NCBI RefSeq assembly: GCF_018070465.1
Contig: NZ_JAGPXT010000007.1
Coordinates: forward strand, 62,001-126,000
Source: Micromonospora sp. C95
Lineage (GTDB): Bacteria > Actinomycetota > Actinomycetes > Mycobacteriales > Micromonosporaceae
Direction of reading: 5' to 3'
DNA: 64,000 nucleotides
Position 1 is the first letter of the stretch, and each line of letters starts with the position of its first letter. This document shows positions 1 through 10,772 of this stretch, piece by piece. A program made the translations under genes and the position numbers. The notes under the pieces are model-generated. The model was given only the letters and a program-made list of their open reading frames with translations. It was not told the origin of the DNA and made no database searches.

Positions 1-828
1 ACGATCGACGTCTGCGGCACGATAAACGTGACCGGTTCCGGCTCCGGTGACCAGGCGCCGATCTACTCGCGCGGCACCACCCAGGTCGAGGTGCAGAACC
101 TCATCGTCACCGGCACGCCCCTCTACGGCATCTTCATGCGCAACGTCACGAACGTCATCCTCGGCCAGATCGACCTGCGCGTGTCGAGCGGCCTCGGGGT
201 ACGCATCGACAACCGGGGCGACACCAGCCAGTGGACCCGCAACGTGCGCATCGACAACGTGTACGTCTCCGGCACCAGCACCCACGGCGTCGAGACGTAC
301 GGCGTGGACGGACTGACCGTCGGCACCGTGACCGCCCGTAACGTCGGCGGCTCCGGCCTGCTGCTCAACGAGACCATAAACGCCACCGTGACCACGGTCG
401 ACGCGGAGAACGCCGGTACCGGCACCGGCTACGCGGCGTTCCGTACCGCAAACCGTGCCGGGCGGATCGGCTCCGGTTACCCGATCAACATCCGGGTCGG
501 CACCGTCCGGGCACGCGGCGGCGGCCGGGGCATCTTCTGCGTCTCCGAGTCCGGCGGCGTGGCGGTCAACCGGGTCGACATCGCCAACACCGGCAACAAC
601 GCGATCTTGATCGAGAACTGCTACGGCGTGGACATCGCCGCGGGCGGCGGCACCATCAGCGGTGGCGGCGAGGTCCGGCTGGCGGCGCGGACGGAGTTCC
701 CCGGCAACCGGGACATCACCCTGCGCAACTTCACCCTGGCCAACAGCCGGATCCTGGAGAGCCCCTGCACGACCAACCTGACCATCAGCAACGTCACCCT
801 CAGCAATTCGAGCATCAGCCGCTGCTGA
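1..828 (+). CDS. Right-handed parallel beta-helix protein, C-terminal part (5' end outside window)
   Basis: The frame is open from the first base and ends at TGA 826-828, so the N-terminus lies upstream. The visible 275 residues are a run of short beta-strand rungs rich in N, V, I, T and G (for example VRIDNVYVSG, ITLRNFTLAN, LTISNVTLSN). This is the pattern of pectate-lyase-like right-handed beta-helix proteins. Several cysteines (CGT near the start, C in IENCYG, SPCTTN and the final SRC) suggest an exported, disulfide-containing protein. Such folds usually bind or cleave acidic polysaccharides, which fits the xylan/glucuronate genes beside it. No catalytic residues can be assigned from this fragment, so lyase, hydrolase or binding function is open. 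Confidence 0.72.
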   Translation, partial: TIDVCGTINVTGSGSGDQAPIYSRGTTQVEVQNLIVTGTPLYGIFMRNVTNVILGQIDLRVSSGLGVRIDNRGDTSQWTRNVRIDNVYVSGTSTHGVETYGVDGLTVGTVTARNVGGSGLLLNETINATVTTVDAENAGTGTGYAAFRTANRAGRIGSGYPINIRVGTVRARGGGRGIFCVSESGGVAVNRVDIANTGNNAILIENCYGVDIAAGGGTISGGGEVRLAARTEFPGNRDITLRNFTLANSRILESPCTTNLTISNVTLSNSSISRC

Positions 829-833
829 CCGTG

Positions 834-867
834 CCGGGGCCGTCCGGATGTCCCCGGGCGGCCCCGG
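834..867 (+). terminator. Hairpin terminator after the beta-helix gene
   Basis: Arms CCGGGGCCG (834-842) and CGGCCCCGG (859-867) form a 9-bp GC stem with a 16-nt loop, six bases after the stop codon. There is no clear U-tract, as is common in actinomycetes. Confidence 0.5.
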
Positions 868-1032
868 CCACGTCGGTCCGGCGAGCAACCACCCGGCGCG
901 CGGGTACGCCGGGAACGTCAGGCGCTCGACCAGCACCCTCGTGCGGCCCCGGCCGGGGGCCGGTTGACAGATCATGAGGGCGATCCCAGACTGGCTCGCG
1001 TCGATCCCGTCGGCCGCCGGTGAGGAGCCTGG

Positions 1033-2229
1033 ATGAAGATCGCCGATGCCCGGGTCATCGTCAGCTGTCCCGGCCGGAACTTCGTCACGCTGAAGATCGT
1101 GACGGACGACGGGGTGACCGGGGTCGGCGACGCCACCCTCGCCGGCCGGGAACTCGCGGTCGCGAGTTACCTGACCGAGCACGTCGTGCCGCTGTTGATC
1201 GGCCGGGAGGCGGACCGGATCGAGGACACCTGGCAGTACCTGTACCGGGGCGCGTACTGGCGGCGCGGTCCGGTGACAATGAGCGCCATCGCGGCGGTGG
1301 ACACCGCGCTCTGGGACATCAAGGGCAAGGTGGCCGGGTTACCCGTGTACCAACTGCTGGGCGGCCGCAGCCGCGACGGGGTCACCGTCTACGGCCACGC
1401 GAACGCGCCCACCGTGGACGGACTCCTCGCCGAGCTGGCCCGCCACCTGGATCTCGGGTACCGCGCGGTCCGGGTGCAGTGTGGCGTGCCCGGGCTGCTC
1501 GACACCTACGGGGTGGGACCGGACAGGCCGGCCGGTACGGCCGTTCCGGCCGAGACCGTGTGGAGCAGCGAACGGTATCTCAGCCACGTACCGTCGGTCT
1601 TCGCTCAGGTCCGCAGCGAGTTCGGGCCGGAGGTGAAACTGCTGCACGACGTGCACCACCGGCTCACCCCCATCGAGGCCGCCCGGCTGGGCAAATCCCT
1701 GGAGCCGTACGCGCTGACCTGGCTGGAGGACCCGGTACCGGCGGAGTTGCAGGAGGGTTACCGGCTGATCCGTCAGCACACCACCACGCCGATCGCCGTC
1801 GGCGAGGTGTTCAACACCGTCTGGGACTGCCAGCAGCTCATCACCGAGCAGCTCATCGACTACGTACGGGCCACCGTCGTGCACGCGGGAGGCATCACCC
1901 ACCTCCGCCGCATCTTCGACCTCGCCCACCTGTACCACGTACGCAGCGGGTCGCACGGCACCACCACGATGTCCCCGGTGTGCCTGGCCGCGGCCCTGCA
2001 TCTCGACGTCAGCATCCCCAACTTCGGTCTGCAGGAGTACCTGCCGTACGCCGAGGAGGCCGACGCGGTCTTCCCGCACTCGTACCGCTTCGCCGAAGGT
2101 TTCCTGCATCCGTCGGAGGAACCGGGGCTCGGCGTCGACATCGACGAGGAGTTGGCCGCGCGGTACCCGTACCGGCCGGCTTCGCTGCCGGTGAACCGCT
2201 TGCAGGACGGCACTCTGCACAACTGGTGA
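1033..2229 (+). CDS. manD: D-mannonate dehydratase family protein (RspA/ManD, enolase superfamily)
   Basis: This 398-residue cytoplasmic enzyme of the mandelate racemase/enolase superfamily matches the ManD/RspA subgroup along its whole length ([17 protein letters not shown] at the N-terminus, DGTLHNW at the C-terminus). Mg2+ ligands D206, E232 and E258 are present. So are H208 (LLHDVHH), R147 and Y159, which are expected to act in acid/base chemistry, and H308. ManD converts D-mannonate to 2-keto-3-deoxygluconate, the step after glucuronate isomerisation, which suits a locus for glucuronoxylan use. The conserved HGPTD of typical ManD is HGTTT here (308-312). Family members with changes in this loop can be slow or prefer gluconate, so the substrate is uncertain. 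ATG 1033 has GAGGA seven bases upstream. Confidence 0.85.
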   Translation: MKIADARVIVSCPGRNFVTLKIVTDDGVTGVGDATLAGRELAVASYLTEHVVPLLIGREADRIEDTWQYLYRGAYWRRGPVTMSAIAAVDTALWDIKGKVAGLPVYQLLGGRSRDGVTVYGHANAPTVDGLLAELARHLDLGYRAVRVQCGVPGLLDTYGVGPDRPAGTAVPAETVWSSERYLSHVPSVFAQVRSEFGPEVKLLHDVHHRLTPIEAARLGKSLEPYALTWLEDPVPAELQEGYRLIRQHTTTPIAVGEVFNTVWDCQQLITEQLIDYVRATVVHAGGITHLRRIFDLAHLYHVRSGSHGTTTMSPVCLAAALHLDVSIPNFGLQEYLPYAEEADAVFPHSYRFAEGFLHPSEEPGLGVDIDEELAARYPYRPASLPVNRLQDGTLHNW

Positions 2230-2279
2230 CGTGGCACTCGGCCTGAACCGCTGAGCCAGGCGGCACCTGGCGTACCAAA

Positions 2280-2309
2280 GGCCCGGCGCGGACATGTCCG
2301 CGCCGGGCC
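2280..2309. terminator. Bidirectional terminator between convergent manD and xylanase
   Basis: A perfect 30-bp palindrome has arms 2280-2294 (GGCCCGGCGCGGACA) and 2295-2309. It lies between the stop codons of two convergent genes and would serve both strands. Confidence 0.8.
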
Positions 2310-2327
2310 CGGTCTGGTGCTGACGGA

Positions 2328-3875
<1,548 letters not shown>

Positions 3876-3912
3876 TCAGCCGGTCATCGTGAGTAGATCG
3901 AGGCTGTTGTAT

Positions 3913-3940
3913 CGAAAACCTTATCGAAACAGGTCCGAAA
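3913..3940 (-). promoter_or_regulatory. Three phased CGAAA half-sites upstream of the xylanase
   Basis: CGAAA occurs at 3913, 3925 and 3936, spaced 12 and 11 bases, that is about one helical turn. The sites lie about 150-180 bp upstream of the xylanase start. CGAAA is the half-site of the palindromes found near the LacI gene, so this may be an auxiliary operator. Confidence 0.4.
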
Positions 3941-4023
3941 GCTCAACGCACCCGAGAAGTCTTTGCCCGCTCGTCGTCCGCACGATCCGACTCCGCCGCC
4001 GCCGCTGCGCCACAGGTGATGTG

Positions 4024-5070
4024 TCACGCCGGTGAGATCTGGGCCGCCGAAAGTTTCGGCCCGTGCGACCGGTCCGCGGGGTCGTCGCCGAGCACACCGG
4101 CCAGCCAGCGCAACTGCCGCCGTACGTGGGTGGCCTCGCCGTGCTCGTGCCCGTTGAACGGATAGACGTGCATGACCCGCTCGGGACGAGGGCCGAACGC
4201 GGCGGTGCCGTAGTGGTTGTAGGCGGCGAACCCGGTGCTCGGGGGGCACACCATGTCCCGCAGCCCGATGCCGAAGTGGACCGGCGCGTGGGCCCGACGG
4301 GCGAAACTGACCCCGTCGACGTAGGACAACGTGCGACGCACGGCCGGCTCCGCGTCGCGGTTGACCGCCAGGTAGTTGACGATCTCGCCGTACGCCCCCA
4401 CCTCGGTGATCTCGAGGGCCCGCTGCGGGTGACAGAGGAACGGCGCAGTGGTGAGCACGGCGGCCAGCTCGACGTCGAGCCCGGCGACGGCAAGGGCCAG
4501 CCCGCCGCCCTGGCTGTTGCCCGCCGCCACCACACCGTGCGGGTCGACCCCGGGAAGAGCGCGTGCGGCCTCGACCGCGCGTGCCGCGTCGGTGATGAGC
4601 CGGCGGTAGTAGTAGCCCTCCGGGGCCATGATGCCGCGGGTCAGCGGCGACGGCCCCCCGGGTGCCGCGCCGTGCGGGTCCGGGGTGTCCCCGGCGCCGT
4701 ACCGGCCGGACTGTCCCCGGGCGTCCATGAGCAGGTGGGCGTAGCCGGCGGCCGGCCAGATCAGGCGTTCGTGCGGCAACCCTCGGCCACGCCCGTAGCC
4801 GACGTACTCCACGATCACCGGCAACGCCTCGTCCACCCCGGCCGGGCGGTTGTACCAGGCCCGGACCGGATCGCCGCCGAACCCGGCGAAGGTGACGTCC
4901 CAGCTTTCCACCAGCCGCAGGTCGGTCGGTTCAGGTCGCACGTCGAGCAGCACCGGCGACTGGGCCGCCGCGTCCAGGGTCGACCGCCAGAACTCGTCGA
5001 AGTCGGCGGGCTCGGCCACGGCTGGCGCGTACTGCCGCAACTGGTCCAGCGGAAGGTCGAACAGGGGCAT
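4024..5070 (-). CDS. Acetyl-xylan esterase / cephalosporin-C deacetylase family (CE7)
   Basis: This 348-residue alpha/beta-hydrolase removes O-acetyl groups from xylo-oligosaccharides. CE7 features are visible: VEYVGYGRG oxyanion region, LMDARGQSG, nucleophile S186 in GNSQGG, D272 in GLRDMVCPP and H308 in NGHEHG. There is no signal peptide, so it acts in the cytoplasm on imported acetylated oligosaccharides, as CE7 enzymes usually do. It lies 21 bp downstream of the LacI gene on the same strand, so the two are probably co-transcribed. The last codons overlap a perfect regulatory palindrome at 4046-4060. Confidence 0.9.
   Translation of the reverse strand: MPLFDLPLDQLRQYAPAVAEPADFDEFWRSTLDAAAQSPVLLDVRPEPTDLRLVESWDVTFAGFGGDPVRAWYNRPAGVDEALPVIVEYVGYGRGRGLPHERLIWPAAGYAHLLMDARGQSGRYGAGDTPDPHGAAPGGPSPLTRGIMAPEGYYYRRLITDAARAVEAARALPGVDPHGVVAAGNSQGGGLALAVAGLDVELAAVLTTAPFLCHPQRALEITEVGAYGEIVNYLAVNRDAEPAVRRTLSYVDGVSFARRAHAPVHFGIGLRDMVCPPSTGFAAYNHYGTAAFGPRPERVMHVYPFNGHEHGEATHVRRQLRWLAGVLGDDPADRSHGPKLSAAQISPA
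4046..4060. promoter_or_regulatory. LacI-type operator inside the 3' end of the esterase gene
   Basis: The sequence GCCGAAAGTTTCGGC is a perfect 7-1-7 inverted repeat. It contains the same CCGAAA-N-TTTCGG core as the site at 6142-6156 next to the LacI gene. It lies 285 bp upstream of the xylanase start codon, so it may control the xylanase. Confidence 0.55.
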
Positions 5071-5091
5071 GGCTCCTCGCAGCGGGCTCGG

Positions 5092-6123
5092 TCACGGATG
5101 CGGTGGCGGTGCGGTGCTTTCCCGGATCACCAACTCGGCGACCAGGTCTATCCGGCTGGTGGGCAGGGCGTTGCCGCGGGCGAGATCGAGCAGCATCTGG
5201 GCGGCGGTGCCGGCCATGTCGCGCAGGGGCTGGTGGACCGTGGTCAGGGCCGGACCGACCCACGCCGAGAGCGGAAGGTTGTCGTAGCCGACCACCGACA
5301 CGTCACCCGGCACGTCCAGGCCGAGCTGCCGGGCCGCCCGCAACACCCCGAGCGCCTGCAGGTCCGAGCCGGCGAAGATCGCCGACGGCCGGTCCGGCCG
5401 GCTGAGCAACTCGATGCCATGGGTGTAGCCGGCGTCGAGGTGGAAGTTGCCGTGCCGGATCAGCGTGGCATCGACCGGAACGCCGAGTTCCTCGTGGGCG
5501 CAACGGAAGCCGGCGGTGCGGGCCCGGGCACAGAGCACGTCGCGCGGACCGGAGATGACCGCGATTCGCCGGTGCCCGAGATCCAACAGGTGTCGGGTGG
5601 CGATCAGCCCGCCGTTCCAGTTGTTCGAGCCGACGGTGGGCACCGACGCCACGCTGGCGCTGTCGGTGTCGATGACGACCACCGGGATCGACTGGCGCTG
5701 CAACTGTTGCCGTTGCGGATCGGTGAGGTTGCACATGACCAGCAGCACCCCGAGGGGACGCCGGGCAACAACCGCGTCGACCCACGCCTGTGGCGGCCGT
5801 CGGGCGGCACTGAGCTGCGACAACATCACGTTCACCCCGGTCAGGGCGGCGACCGCCTCGACCCCCCTGATGATCTCCAGGGCCCAGTCGGACCCGAACT
5901 CGTGGAACACCAGGTCGATCTGGCCCTCGCCCGGGGCGCGGCGGGCGCGTCGACGGTAGCGGTGTCGTTGCAGGCTGGCCTCGACCCGTGCCCGGGTCAC
6001 GGCGGCGACGTCGGACCGTCCGTTGAGGACCTTGGACACCGTCGCCGAGGAGACACCGACCTCCCGGGCGATGGTCGCGATGGTCGCGGAGCCCAGCCCT
6101 GCCGACGATCGCTTCTCTGCCAT
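5092..6123 (-). CDS. LacI-family transcriptional regulator, likely xylan/xylo-oligosaccharide repressor
   Basis: This 343-residue DNA-binding protein has an N-terminal LacI helix-turn-helix at about 13-35 (TIAREVGVSSATVSKVLNG). A periplasmic-binding-protein-like sugar domain follows (LDLGHRRIAVISGP; ending with IRESTAPP). It is divergent from the GH3-ABC operon and co-directional with the esterase. Palindromes of CGAAA-N-TTTCG type in the intergenic region fit autoregulation and repression of both sides, as described for BxlR/XlnR-type regulators of Streptomyces. The inducer is inferred to be a xylo-oligosaccharide from the neighbours only. Confidence 0.88.
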   Translation of the reverse strand: MAEKRSSAGLGSATIATIAREVGVSSATVSKVLNGRSDVAAVTRARVEASLQRHRYRRRARRAPGEGQIDLVFHEFGSDWALEIIRGVEAVAALTGVNVMLSQLSAARRPPQAWVDAVVARRPLGVLLVMCNLTDPQRQQLQRQSIPVVVIDTDSASVASVPTVGSNNWNGGLIATRHLLDLGHRRIAVISGPRDVLCARARTAGFRCAHEELGVPVDATLIRHGNFHLDAGYTHGIELLSRPDRPSAIFAGSDLQALGVLRAARQLGLDVPGDVSVVGYDNLPLSAWVGPALTTVHQPLRDMAGTAAQMLLDLARGNALPTSRIDLVAELVIRESTAPPPHP

Positions 6124-6141
6124 CCGATCCTCTGCAACGAT

Positions 6142-6156
6142 TCCGAAAATTTCGGA
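6142..6156. promoter_or_regulatory. LacI-type operator 1 in the lacI/GH3 intergenic region
   Basis: TCCGAAAATTTCGGA is a perfect 7-1-7 palindrome 19 bp upstream of the LacI start codon, placed to autoregulate the regulator gene. Confidence 0.7.
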
Positions 6157-6335
6157 GACTGTATCACGCTACGAGCCACCAGAGGGTGACCCCAGTCGAT
6201 GCTGCGCACTCGCGACGATGAATGCCGGCAATCGCTTACCCGCACGACAGGTGTGTGCTGAACAGTCTTTCCGCAACCCTTGACACACCCTGTCGACGCA
6301 CTTAGGTTCCCCGACACAGGTGTCCGACTGGTTTC

Positions 6336-6346
6336 CGAAAATTTCG
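6336..6346. promoter_or_regulatory. LacI-type operator 2 upstream of the GH3 operon
   Basis: CGAAAATTTCG is a perfect 5-1-5 palindrome 74 bp upstream of the GH3 start. It shares the full core of operator 1. The two centres are about 192 bp apart, which would allow DNA looping. Confidence 0.65.
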
Positions 6347-6419
6347 ATAATCGCCGTGTTCCGCGGCGGTCGGCGTGGCCTGCCGGGAGAACCTCCCGGC
6401 CCCGGCCGGAGGGGTTCGC

Positions 6420-8819
6420 ATGACAAGTCAGCTGCCCGTCGACGACCGATTGGCGTCCACTCACGCCGATCGGTGGCGTGATCCGACGTTGCGACCGGAC
6501 GAGCGGGCCGACGCGCTCATCCCGCTGATGTCGCTTGAGGAGAAGCTCGCCCAGTTGGTCGGGCTGTGGGTCGGAGCGGACGCCTCCGGCGAGGGCGTCG
6601 CTCCCCATCAGACCGACATGGTCGAGCACATTCCGCCCTGGTCGGAGGCGATCCGGCACGGCCTGGGGCAGCTGACCCGGCCGTTCGGGACGGCGCCCGT
6701 CGATCCGGTCCTCGGCGCGCGGTCCCTGGCCGCGTCCCAGGCGCAGATCATCGCGGCGAGCCGGTTCGGGATCCCGGCGCAGGTGCACGAGGAGTGCCTG
6801 ACCGGCTTCGCCGCCTGGCGGGCGACCGTCTATCCGACGCCGCTGAGCTGGGGCGCGGCCTTCGACCCGGAACTGGTCGAGGAGATGGCCGGGCTGATCG
6901 GCCGGTCCATGCGGGCGGCCGGTGTCCATCAGGGGCTCGCCCCGGTGCTGGACGTCACCCGCGACTACCGCTGGGGGCGCACCGAGGAGACGATCGCCGA
7001 GGACCCCTATCTGGTCGGCACGATCGGCGCGGCGTACGTTCGCGGGTTGGAACGGGCCGGCGTGGTGGCGACGTTGAAGCACTTCGCCGGCTACTCGGCG
7101 TCGCGGGGCGGCCGTAACCTGGCGCCGACGGCGATGGGGCGCCGGGAGTTGGCCGACGTGATCCTCCCGCCATTCGAGATGGCCCTGCGTCTGGGCGGGG
7201 CGCGATCGGTGATGAACTCGTACGCCGAGATCGATGGTGTGCCGGCGGCGGCCGACGCGGAGCTGCTCACTGGGACGTTGCGTGAGCAGTGGGGTTTCGA
7301 CGGCGTGCTGGTCGCCGACTACTTCGCGGTCCGGTTCCTGCAGACTCTGCACGGCATCGCCGCCGACGCCGCGGCGGCGGCCCGGCTGGCACTGCGGGCC
7401 GGCATCGACGTGGAGCTGCCCACCGTGGACGCCTACGGCGCGCCCCTGGCGGCGGCGGTGCGCTCCGGCGAGGTCAGCGAGGCGCTCGTCGACCGGGCCC
7501 TGCGGCGGGTGCTGATCCAGAAGATCGAGCTGGGCCTGCTCGACGAAGGCTGGCAGGAGTTGCCGGCGGACGTCGAGTCACTGCGCTTCGACGACGAGGC
7601 CAGCCAGGCCGTCGCCCTGCGACTGGCCCGCCAGTCCGTCGTCCTGCTCCGCAACCAGGACGGGCTGCTGCCCCTCGCCGCCGACCAGCGGGTCGCGCTG
7701 GTCGGGCCGGTCGCGGACGACCCGATGGCGATGCTCGGCTGTTACACGTTCCCGCTGCACGTCGGGGTGAACCACCCCGAGCACGGCACCGGCGTCGAGA
7801 TCCCGTCCCTGCGCGAGGCGCTTGCGCAGCGGTATCCGCAGCTCACCCACGTACCGGGTACCGGCATCACCGGTGACGACACCTCGGGCATCGCGGCGGC
7901 GGTCCAGGCGGTCGCCGACGCCGACGTCTGCGTCCTGGCCGTCGGCGACCGGGCCGGCATGTTCGGCCGGGGTACCTCCGGCGAGGGCTGCGACGCGGTC
8001 GACCTCCAACTGCCCGGGGTGCAGGACGAACTGGTACGCGCGGTGCTGGCCGCCGGCACCCCGGTCGTCCTGGTCGTCCTGTCCGGCCGCCCGTACGCCC
8101 TGGGTGACGCGGTGGACCGGGCGAGCGCCATCGTGCAGGCGTTCTTCCCCGGCCAGCTCGGCGGCCAGGCGTTGGCCGAGATCATCAGCGGCGAGGTGGA
8201 CCCGTCGGGACGGCTGCCGGTAAGCGTGCCCCGGCACGCCGGCGGGCTGCCCGGCACCTACCTCACCCCCGTCCTGGGCCGACGCTCCAAGGTGTCCTCG
8301 GTGGACCCGACGCCGGCGTTCCCGTTCGGCCACGGTCTCAGCTACACCACCTTCGAGTGGGGCGACGCTGCGGTCAGCGACGCCCCGGGCGGCGTCACCG
8401 GGGAGCCGACGACCTGGCCGGTCGACGGGGAGGTGACCGTCGGGGTCACGGTCCGCAACACCGGCGCCCGGGCCGGCACCGAGTTGGTCCAGCTCTACCT
8501 GCACGATCCGGTGGCGCAGACCACCCGACCGGTGGTGCGCCTGATCGGGTACGCGCGCGTTCCGCTCGAGCCCGGCGATGCCGCCCGGGTCAGCTTCACG
8601 GTCCCCGCCGACGTCACCTCGTTCACCGGCGTGCACGGCCGGCGTGTGGTCGAGCCCGGCGAGGTGGAGCTGCGGCTCAGCCGCTCCAGCGGGGACGTGG
8701 CGGCCAGCCTGGCGCTACGGCTGGAGGGCGGCGAACGCGAGGTCGGGCATCACCGCGAGCTGCTGTCCCGGGTGCGCGTCGAACCGGTCGCCGGGCCCAC
8801 GCCGGAGGACCGGCCATGA
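6420..8819 (+). CDS. GH3 beta-xylosidase/beta-glucosidase
   Basis: This 799-residue intracellular enzyme releases terminal xylose or glucose from imported oligosaccharides. The N-terminal GH3 barrel carries nucleophile D300 in GVLVADYFAV. The C-terminal alpha/beta domain has GRGTSGEGCD and FPFGHGLSYTTFEWG. A fibronectin-III-like domain closes the protein (about 675-780: VTVRNTGARAGTELVQLYL). The ADYFAV-type active site resembles bacterial GH3 beta-xylosidases. ATG 6420 is preferred over one 45 bases upstream because GGAGGGG ends six bases before it. There is no signal peptide. It is first in an operon with ABC transport genes, and its stop overlaps the next start (ATGA). Confidence 0.9.
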   Translation: MTSQLPVDDRLASTHADRWRDPTLRPDERADALIPLMSLEEKLAQLVGLWVGADASGEGVAPHQTDMVEHIPPWSEAIRHGLGQLTRPFGTAPVDPVLGARSLAASQAQIIAASRFGIPAQVHEECLTGFAAWRATVYPTPLSWGAAFDPELVEEMAGLIGRSMRAAGVHQGLAPVLDVTRDYRWGRTEETIAEDPYLVGTIGAAYVRGLERAGVVATLKHFAGYSASRGGRNLAPTAMGRRELADVILPPFEMALRLGGARSVMNSYAEIDGVPAAADAELLTGTLREQWGFDGVLVADYFAVRFLQTLHGIAADAAAAARLALRAGIDVELPTVDAYGAPLAAAVRSGEVSEALVDRALRRVLIQKIELGLLDEGWQELPADVESLRFDDEASQAVALRLARQSVVLLRNQDGLLPLAADQRVALVGPVADDPMAMLGCYTFPLHVGVNHPEHGTGVEIPSLREALAQRYPQLTHVPGTGITGDDTSGIAAAVQAVADADVCVLAVGDRAGMFGRGTSGEGCDAVDLQLPGVQDELVRAVLAAGTPVVLVVLSGRPYALGDAVDRASAIVQAFFPGQLGGQALAEIISGEVDPSGRLPVSVPRHAGGLPGTYLTPVLGRRSKVSSVDPTPAFPFGHGLSYTTFEWGDAAVSDAPGGVTGEPTTWPVDGEVTVGVTVRNTGARAGTELVQLYLHDPVAQTTRPVVRLIGYARVPLEPGDAARVSFTVPADVTSFTGVHGRRVVEPGEVELRLSRSSGDVAASLALRLEGGEREVGHHRELLSRVRVEPVAGPTPEDRP

Positions 8820-9796
8820 GCAGCGTGACCACCCTGACCACGCCGACGCCGAGCCCCGACACGACGACACCGAAGCCGCCATCACGGGCGCCCCGGCAGA
8901 CCTGGCGGCGGGCACTGCGGCGGGACTGGCAGCTGTACTCGCTGGCGATCCTGCCGTTGCTGTTCTTCCTGATCTTCCGGTACCTGCCGATGCTGGGCAA
9001 CGTGATCGCCTTCCGGCGGTTCCAGCCGGGCGGCAACATCTTCGGCGAGTACTGGGTCGGCCTGCGCTACTTCAAGATGTTCCTGAACGACCCGACGTTC
9101 TGGAACGTCTTCACCAACACCCTGGTGCTCGGCGCGCTGACCCTGCTGTTCTGCTTCCCGCTGCCGATCGTGCTGGCGCTGCTGCTCAACGAGGTGCGGG
9201 CCCGCAAGCTCAAGCGCCTCGTGCAGTCGGTGTCCTACCTGCCGCACTTCCTGTCCATCGTGATCGTGGCGGCCATCGTCATGCAGCTGCTGTCGATGGA
9301 CGGCACGGTCAACCAGCTCGTCCGGGCCGGTGGCGGTGAGGCGATCCCGTTCCTGCAACGGCCGGAGTGGTTCCGCACCATCTACGTCTCCTCGGAGGTC
9401 TGGCAGACGGTGGGCTGGGGCACGATCCTCTACCTTGCCGCGCTCACCACCATCGACGACGACCTCTACGAGGCGGCCCGCATCGACGGCGCCAACCGGT
9501 GGCGGCAGACCTGGCACGTCACGCTGCCGGGCATCCGGCCGACAATGGTGACGCTGTTGATCCTCAACATCGGCACCTTCATGGCGGTCGGGTTCGAGAA
9601 GATCCTGCTGCTGTACAACCCACTTACCTATCCGACGGCCGACGTCCTGTCCACCTACCTGTTCCGGATGGGCTTCCAGTCCAGCAACTTCAGCTACGCC
9701 GCCGCGATCGGGCTGTTCGAGGCGGTGATCGGGTTGATCCTGGTCGTCTCGGCGAACCTGATCGCCCGTCGCACGGTGGGGACGAGCCTGTGGTGA
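8816..9796 (+). CDS. Sugar ABC transporter permease (LplB type)
   Basis: This 326-residue inner-membrane protein has about six transmembrane segments, starting at LAILPLLFFLIFRYL. The binding-protein-dependent transport EAA motif is at EAARIDGANRWRQTWH. The cytoplasmic N-terminus is rich in Thr and Pro. It resembles LplB/YtcP-pair permeases that serve oligosaccharide and polygalacturonan-type systems. Start ATG 8816 overlaps the GH3 stop by 4 bp, which suggests translational coupling. No ATPase gene is present, so it probably works with a shared MsiK-like ATPase. Confidence 0.9.
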   Translation: MSSVTTLTTPTPSPDTTTPKPPSRAPRQTWRRALRRDWQLYSLAILPLLFFLIFRYLPMLGNVIAFRRFQPGGNIFGEYWVGLRYFKMFLNDPTFWNVFTNTLVLGALTLLFCFPLPIVLALLLNEVRARKLKRLVQSVSYLPHFLSIVIVAAIVMQLLSMDGTVNQLVRAGGGEAIPFLQRPEWFRTIYVSSEVWQTVGWGTILYLAALTTIDDDLYEAARIDGANRWRQTWHVTLPGIRPTMVTLLILNIGTFMAVGFEKILLLYNPLTYPTADVLSTYLFRMGFQSSNFSYAAAIGLFEAVIGLILVVSANLIARRTVGTSLW

Positions 9797-10725
9797 CCGT
9801 CGACACCGCCGAGCGGCCCGCCGAGACCGCGAACCGTCCCCGTCGCCGCGGCATCCAGGAGACCCGGGGCTACCGGGTGTTCCGGGTGGTCAACGGCATC
9901 GTTCTGACCCTCGTGGTGATGGTGACGCTCTACCCGTTCGTCAACATCGTGGCCCGCTCGTTGAGCGACGAGGCGTACATCATCGCCGGTCAGGTCAACC
10001 TCGTGCCGCGCGGGTTCACCCTGGACACCTACCAGCTGTTGATGTCCGACCCGTTGTTCTGGACGAACTACCGCAACACCGTGTTCTACACGGTCACCGC
10101 CACGGTCATCTCGATCGTGATGACCACCTGCTATGCGTACGTGCTGTCGAAGAAGCAGCTCAAGGGGCGCGGAGCGCTTGTCGGCATCGCGGTCTTCACC
10201 ATGTTCTTCACCGGCGGCCTCATCCCCAACTACGTCCTGGTGACCAGCCTGGGGCTGAAGAACAGCGTCTGGGCCATCGCGCTGCCCAACGCGATAAACG
10301 TGTTCAACCTGCTGGTGATGAAGGCGTTCTTCGAGAGCCTGCCGACAGAGTTGGAGGAGGCCGCCGCCGTCGACGGGCTCAACACGTACGGCATCCTGCT
10401 GCGGATCGTGCTGCCGCTGTCGAAGGCCATCGTCGCCACGATGGTGCTGTTCTACGCGGTGGCGTTCTGGAACTCCTGGTTCGCGGCGTTCCTCTACATG
10501 GACCGGCAGGAACTCTGGCCGGTCACCGTGTACCTGCGCAACCTGATCGCCGGCGCCACCGGCGCGGAGAACGTCGGGGCGATCACCGAGGCGAACGAGG
10601 TACAGGCCGAGGCGACGCTCAAGGCCGTGACCATCGTGCTCACCACTCTGCCGATCCTCCTGGTCTATCCCTTCGTCCAACGGTACTTCGTCCGGGGCAT
10701 CATGCTCGGCGCGGTCAAGGGCTGA
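9793..10725 (+). CDS. Sugar ABC transporter permease (YtcP type)
   Basis: This is the second permease of the importer, 310 residues, with a hydrophobic segment at VNGIVLTLVVMVTLYPFVNI and an EAA loop at EEAAAVDGLNTYGILLRIVLP. GTG 9793 gives a 4-bp GTGA overlap with the previous stop; GTG 9790 is a possible alternative. The SLSDEAYI motif after the first membrane segment and the long periplasmic loop before the second are typical of the YtcP branch. It forms a heterodimer with the preceding permease. Confidence 0.88.
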   Translation: MTVDTAERPAETANRPRRRGIQETRGYRVFRVVNGIVLTLVVMVTLYPFVNIVARSLSDEAYIIAGQVNLVPRGFTLDTYQLLMSDPLFWTNYRNTVFYTVTATVISIVMTTCYAYVLSKKQLKGRGALVGIAVFTMFFTGGLIPNYVLVTSLGLKNSVWAIALPNAINVFNLLVMKAFFESLPTELEEAAAVDGLNTYGILLRIVLPLSKAIVATMVLFYAVAFWNSWFAAFLYMDRQELWPVTVYLRNLIAGATGAENVGAITEANEVQAEATLKAVTIVLTTLPILLVYPFVQRYFVRGIMLGAVKG

Positions 10726-10772
10726 CCAGTAGCGAACACCCTCTCCCACCACCGAGTTGAAAGGAACCCGCC

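Noticed and set aside
4063..6189. A 708-codon plus-strand frame opposite the esterase and LacI genes
   Set aside because: It is a high-GC shadow frame: the minus-strand genes have conserved motifs, while this frame has no recognisable domain and biased composition.
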